Origin: Lachnospiraceae bacterium
GTDB lineage: Bacteria; Bacillota; Clostridia; Lachnospirales; Lachnospiraceae
NCBI GenBank assembly: GCA_017484135.1
Contig: JAFUTQ010000021.1
Span: forward strand, 22,737-86,736
Length of the DNA stretch: 64,000 nucleotides
Reading direction: 5' to 3'
Below are positions 63,720 to 64,000 of this stretch, one piece after another. The translations under genes and the position numbers were made by a program. The notes beneath the pieces were generated by a model. The model was not told the origin of the DNA. It did no database searches and saw only the letters and a program-made list of their open reading frames with translations. The first letter of the stretch is position 1. Each line of letters begins with the position of its first letter.

Positions 63720-64000
63720 GATGTCTTCGCCAGTTTCTCAAAGCCGCATCATTCCGCTTATTTTAATAGCTTATTTTAATATCAGAAATTGCTCTTGCAA
63801 ATTTCATTATGACGGCTTATACTAAGACCAAAGCAGATTTTCATGCCAGACGTGGGCAGCGGGGCTTGCACGTTCTTTCATTTTCATTTCGCAATTATCA
63901 TATTTATACCGAAAATTCTTGCTTTTACTACCCAATTGATAACAGAATAAGCAGGAGTTTTCCGGGAGAACGGATACTGCCAAAGCATACGCTTCTCTGA
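63720..64000. other. Intergenic end of window, no gene assigned
   Basis: This AT-rich stretch starts with AT-repeat segments around 63760-63800. A plus-strand frame 63809-64000 and a minus-strand frame open to the window edge can both be drawn, but neither shows a binding site or a recognisable motif. The minus frame could be the 3' end of a gene beyond the edge. Confidence 0.5.

Noticed and set aside
63809-64000. Small plus-strand gene at the end of the window
   Set aside because: No binding site or motif; composition is that of spacer DNA.

Overview
The window looks like chromosome of a spore-forming, low-to-mid GC Firmicute, most likely a Lachnospiraceae-type Clostridia. The pointers are the spo0A/spoIVB/spoIIM genes, AddAB instead of RecBCD, a DUF5688 protein, secreted proteins ending in glucan/choline-type cell-wall-binding repeats, a giant 2-hydroxyacyl-CoA dehydratase activase fusion, and the Bacillus-like order yqhY-nusB-xseA-xseB-ispA-dxs-tlyA-(nadK)-argR-recN-spoIVB-spo0A. 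Species cannot be named from the sequence alone.

Layout. 1-4.1 kb: riboflavin operon (ribD 5'-truncated by the window edge, ribE, ribBA, ribH), continuing by a 1-nt overlap into a HAD phosphatase that may supply the missing dephosphorylation step. 4.1-13.6 kb: tightly packed rnhA, addB, addA, maf, a small hypothetical gene and a lipoprotein peptidyl-prolyl isomerase. 13.6-16.3 kb: a short RNA gene, then htpG (minus strand) with a CIRCE operator, and an XRE regulator. 16.4-27.2 kb: an accessory island with an Rpn/PD-(D/E)XK protein carrying a 12-bp tandem repeat, and two paralogous secreted proteins of 1612 and 1420 residues built from MBG/YDG-type repeats and cell-wall-binding repeats, with near-identical promoters and leaders. 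27.3-36 kb: Nudix hydrolase, spoIIM, DAHP synthase, tRNA-Arg, SH3 protein, rluF, ligA, metA. 36.0-36.35 kb: a compact locus with the architecture of a par/Fst type I toxin-antitoxin system. 36.4-49.3 kb: the nusB-to-spo0A block plus glgA. 49.3-53.9 kb: DUF5688 protein, tRNA-Thr, DHH phosphoesterase, amidase, tRNA-Gly. 53.9-63.7 kb: giant activase, rhomboid-like protein, glnS, DUF2225 protein, MocR regulator.

Most notable. (1) A par/Fst-like toxin locus at 36026-36341: a 27-codon membrane peptide, a Shine-Dalgarno sequence that can be sequestered, a shared bidirectional terminator, a convergent antisense RNA, and direct repeats that would let the two RNAs pair. (2) A second copy of the antitoxin RNA and its promoter at 13614-13718, without a toxin gene, ending at the terminator downstream of htpG. 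It could act in trans. (3) A set of mosaic intergenic inverted repeats (2639-2857, 28499-28631, 43194-43272, 43757-43805, 59216-59379, 62059-62245). One of them is a palindrome with a second repeat family inserted exactly at its tip, inside the riboflavin operon. (4) A CIRCE operator upstream of htpG that overlaps the stop codon of the neighbouring regulator.

All calls come from reading the sequence and family knowledge; no database search was run.
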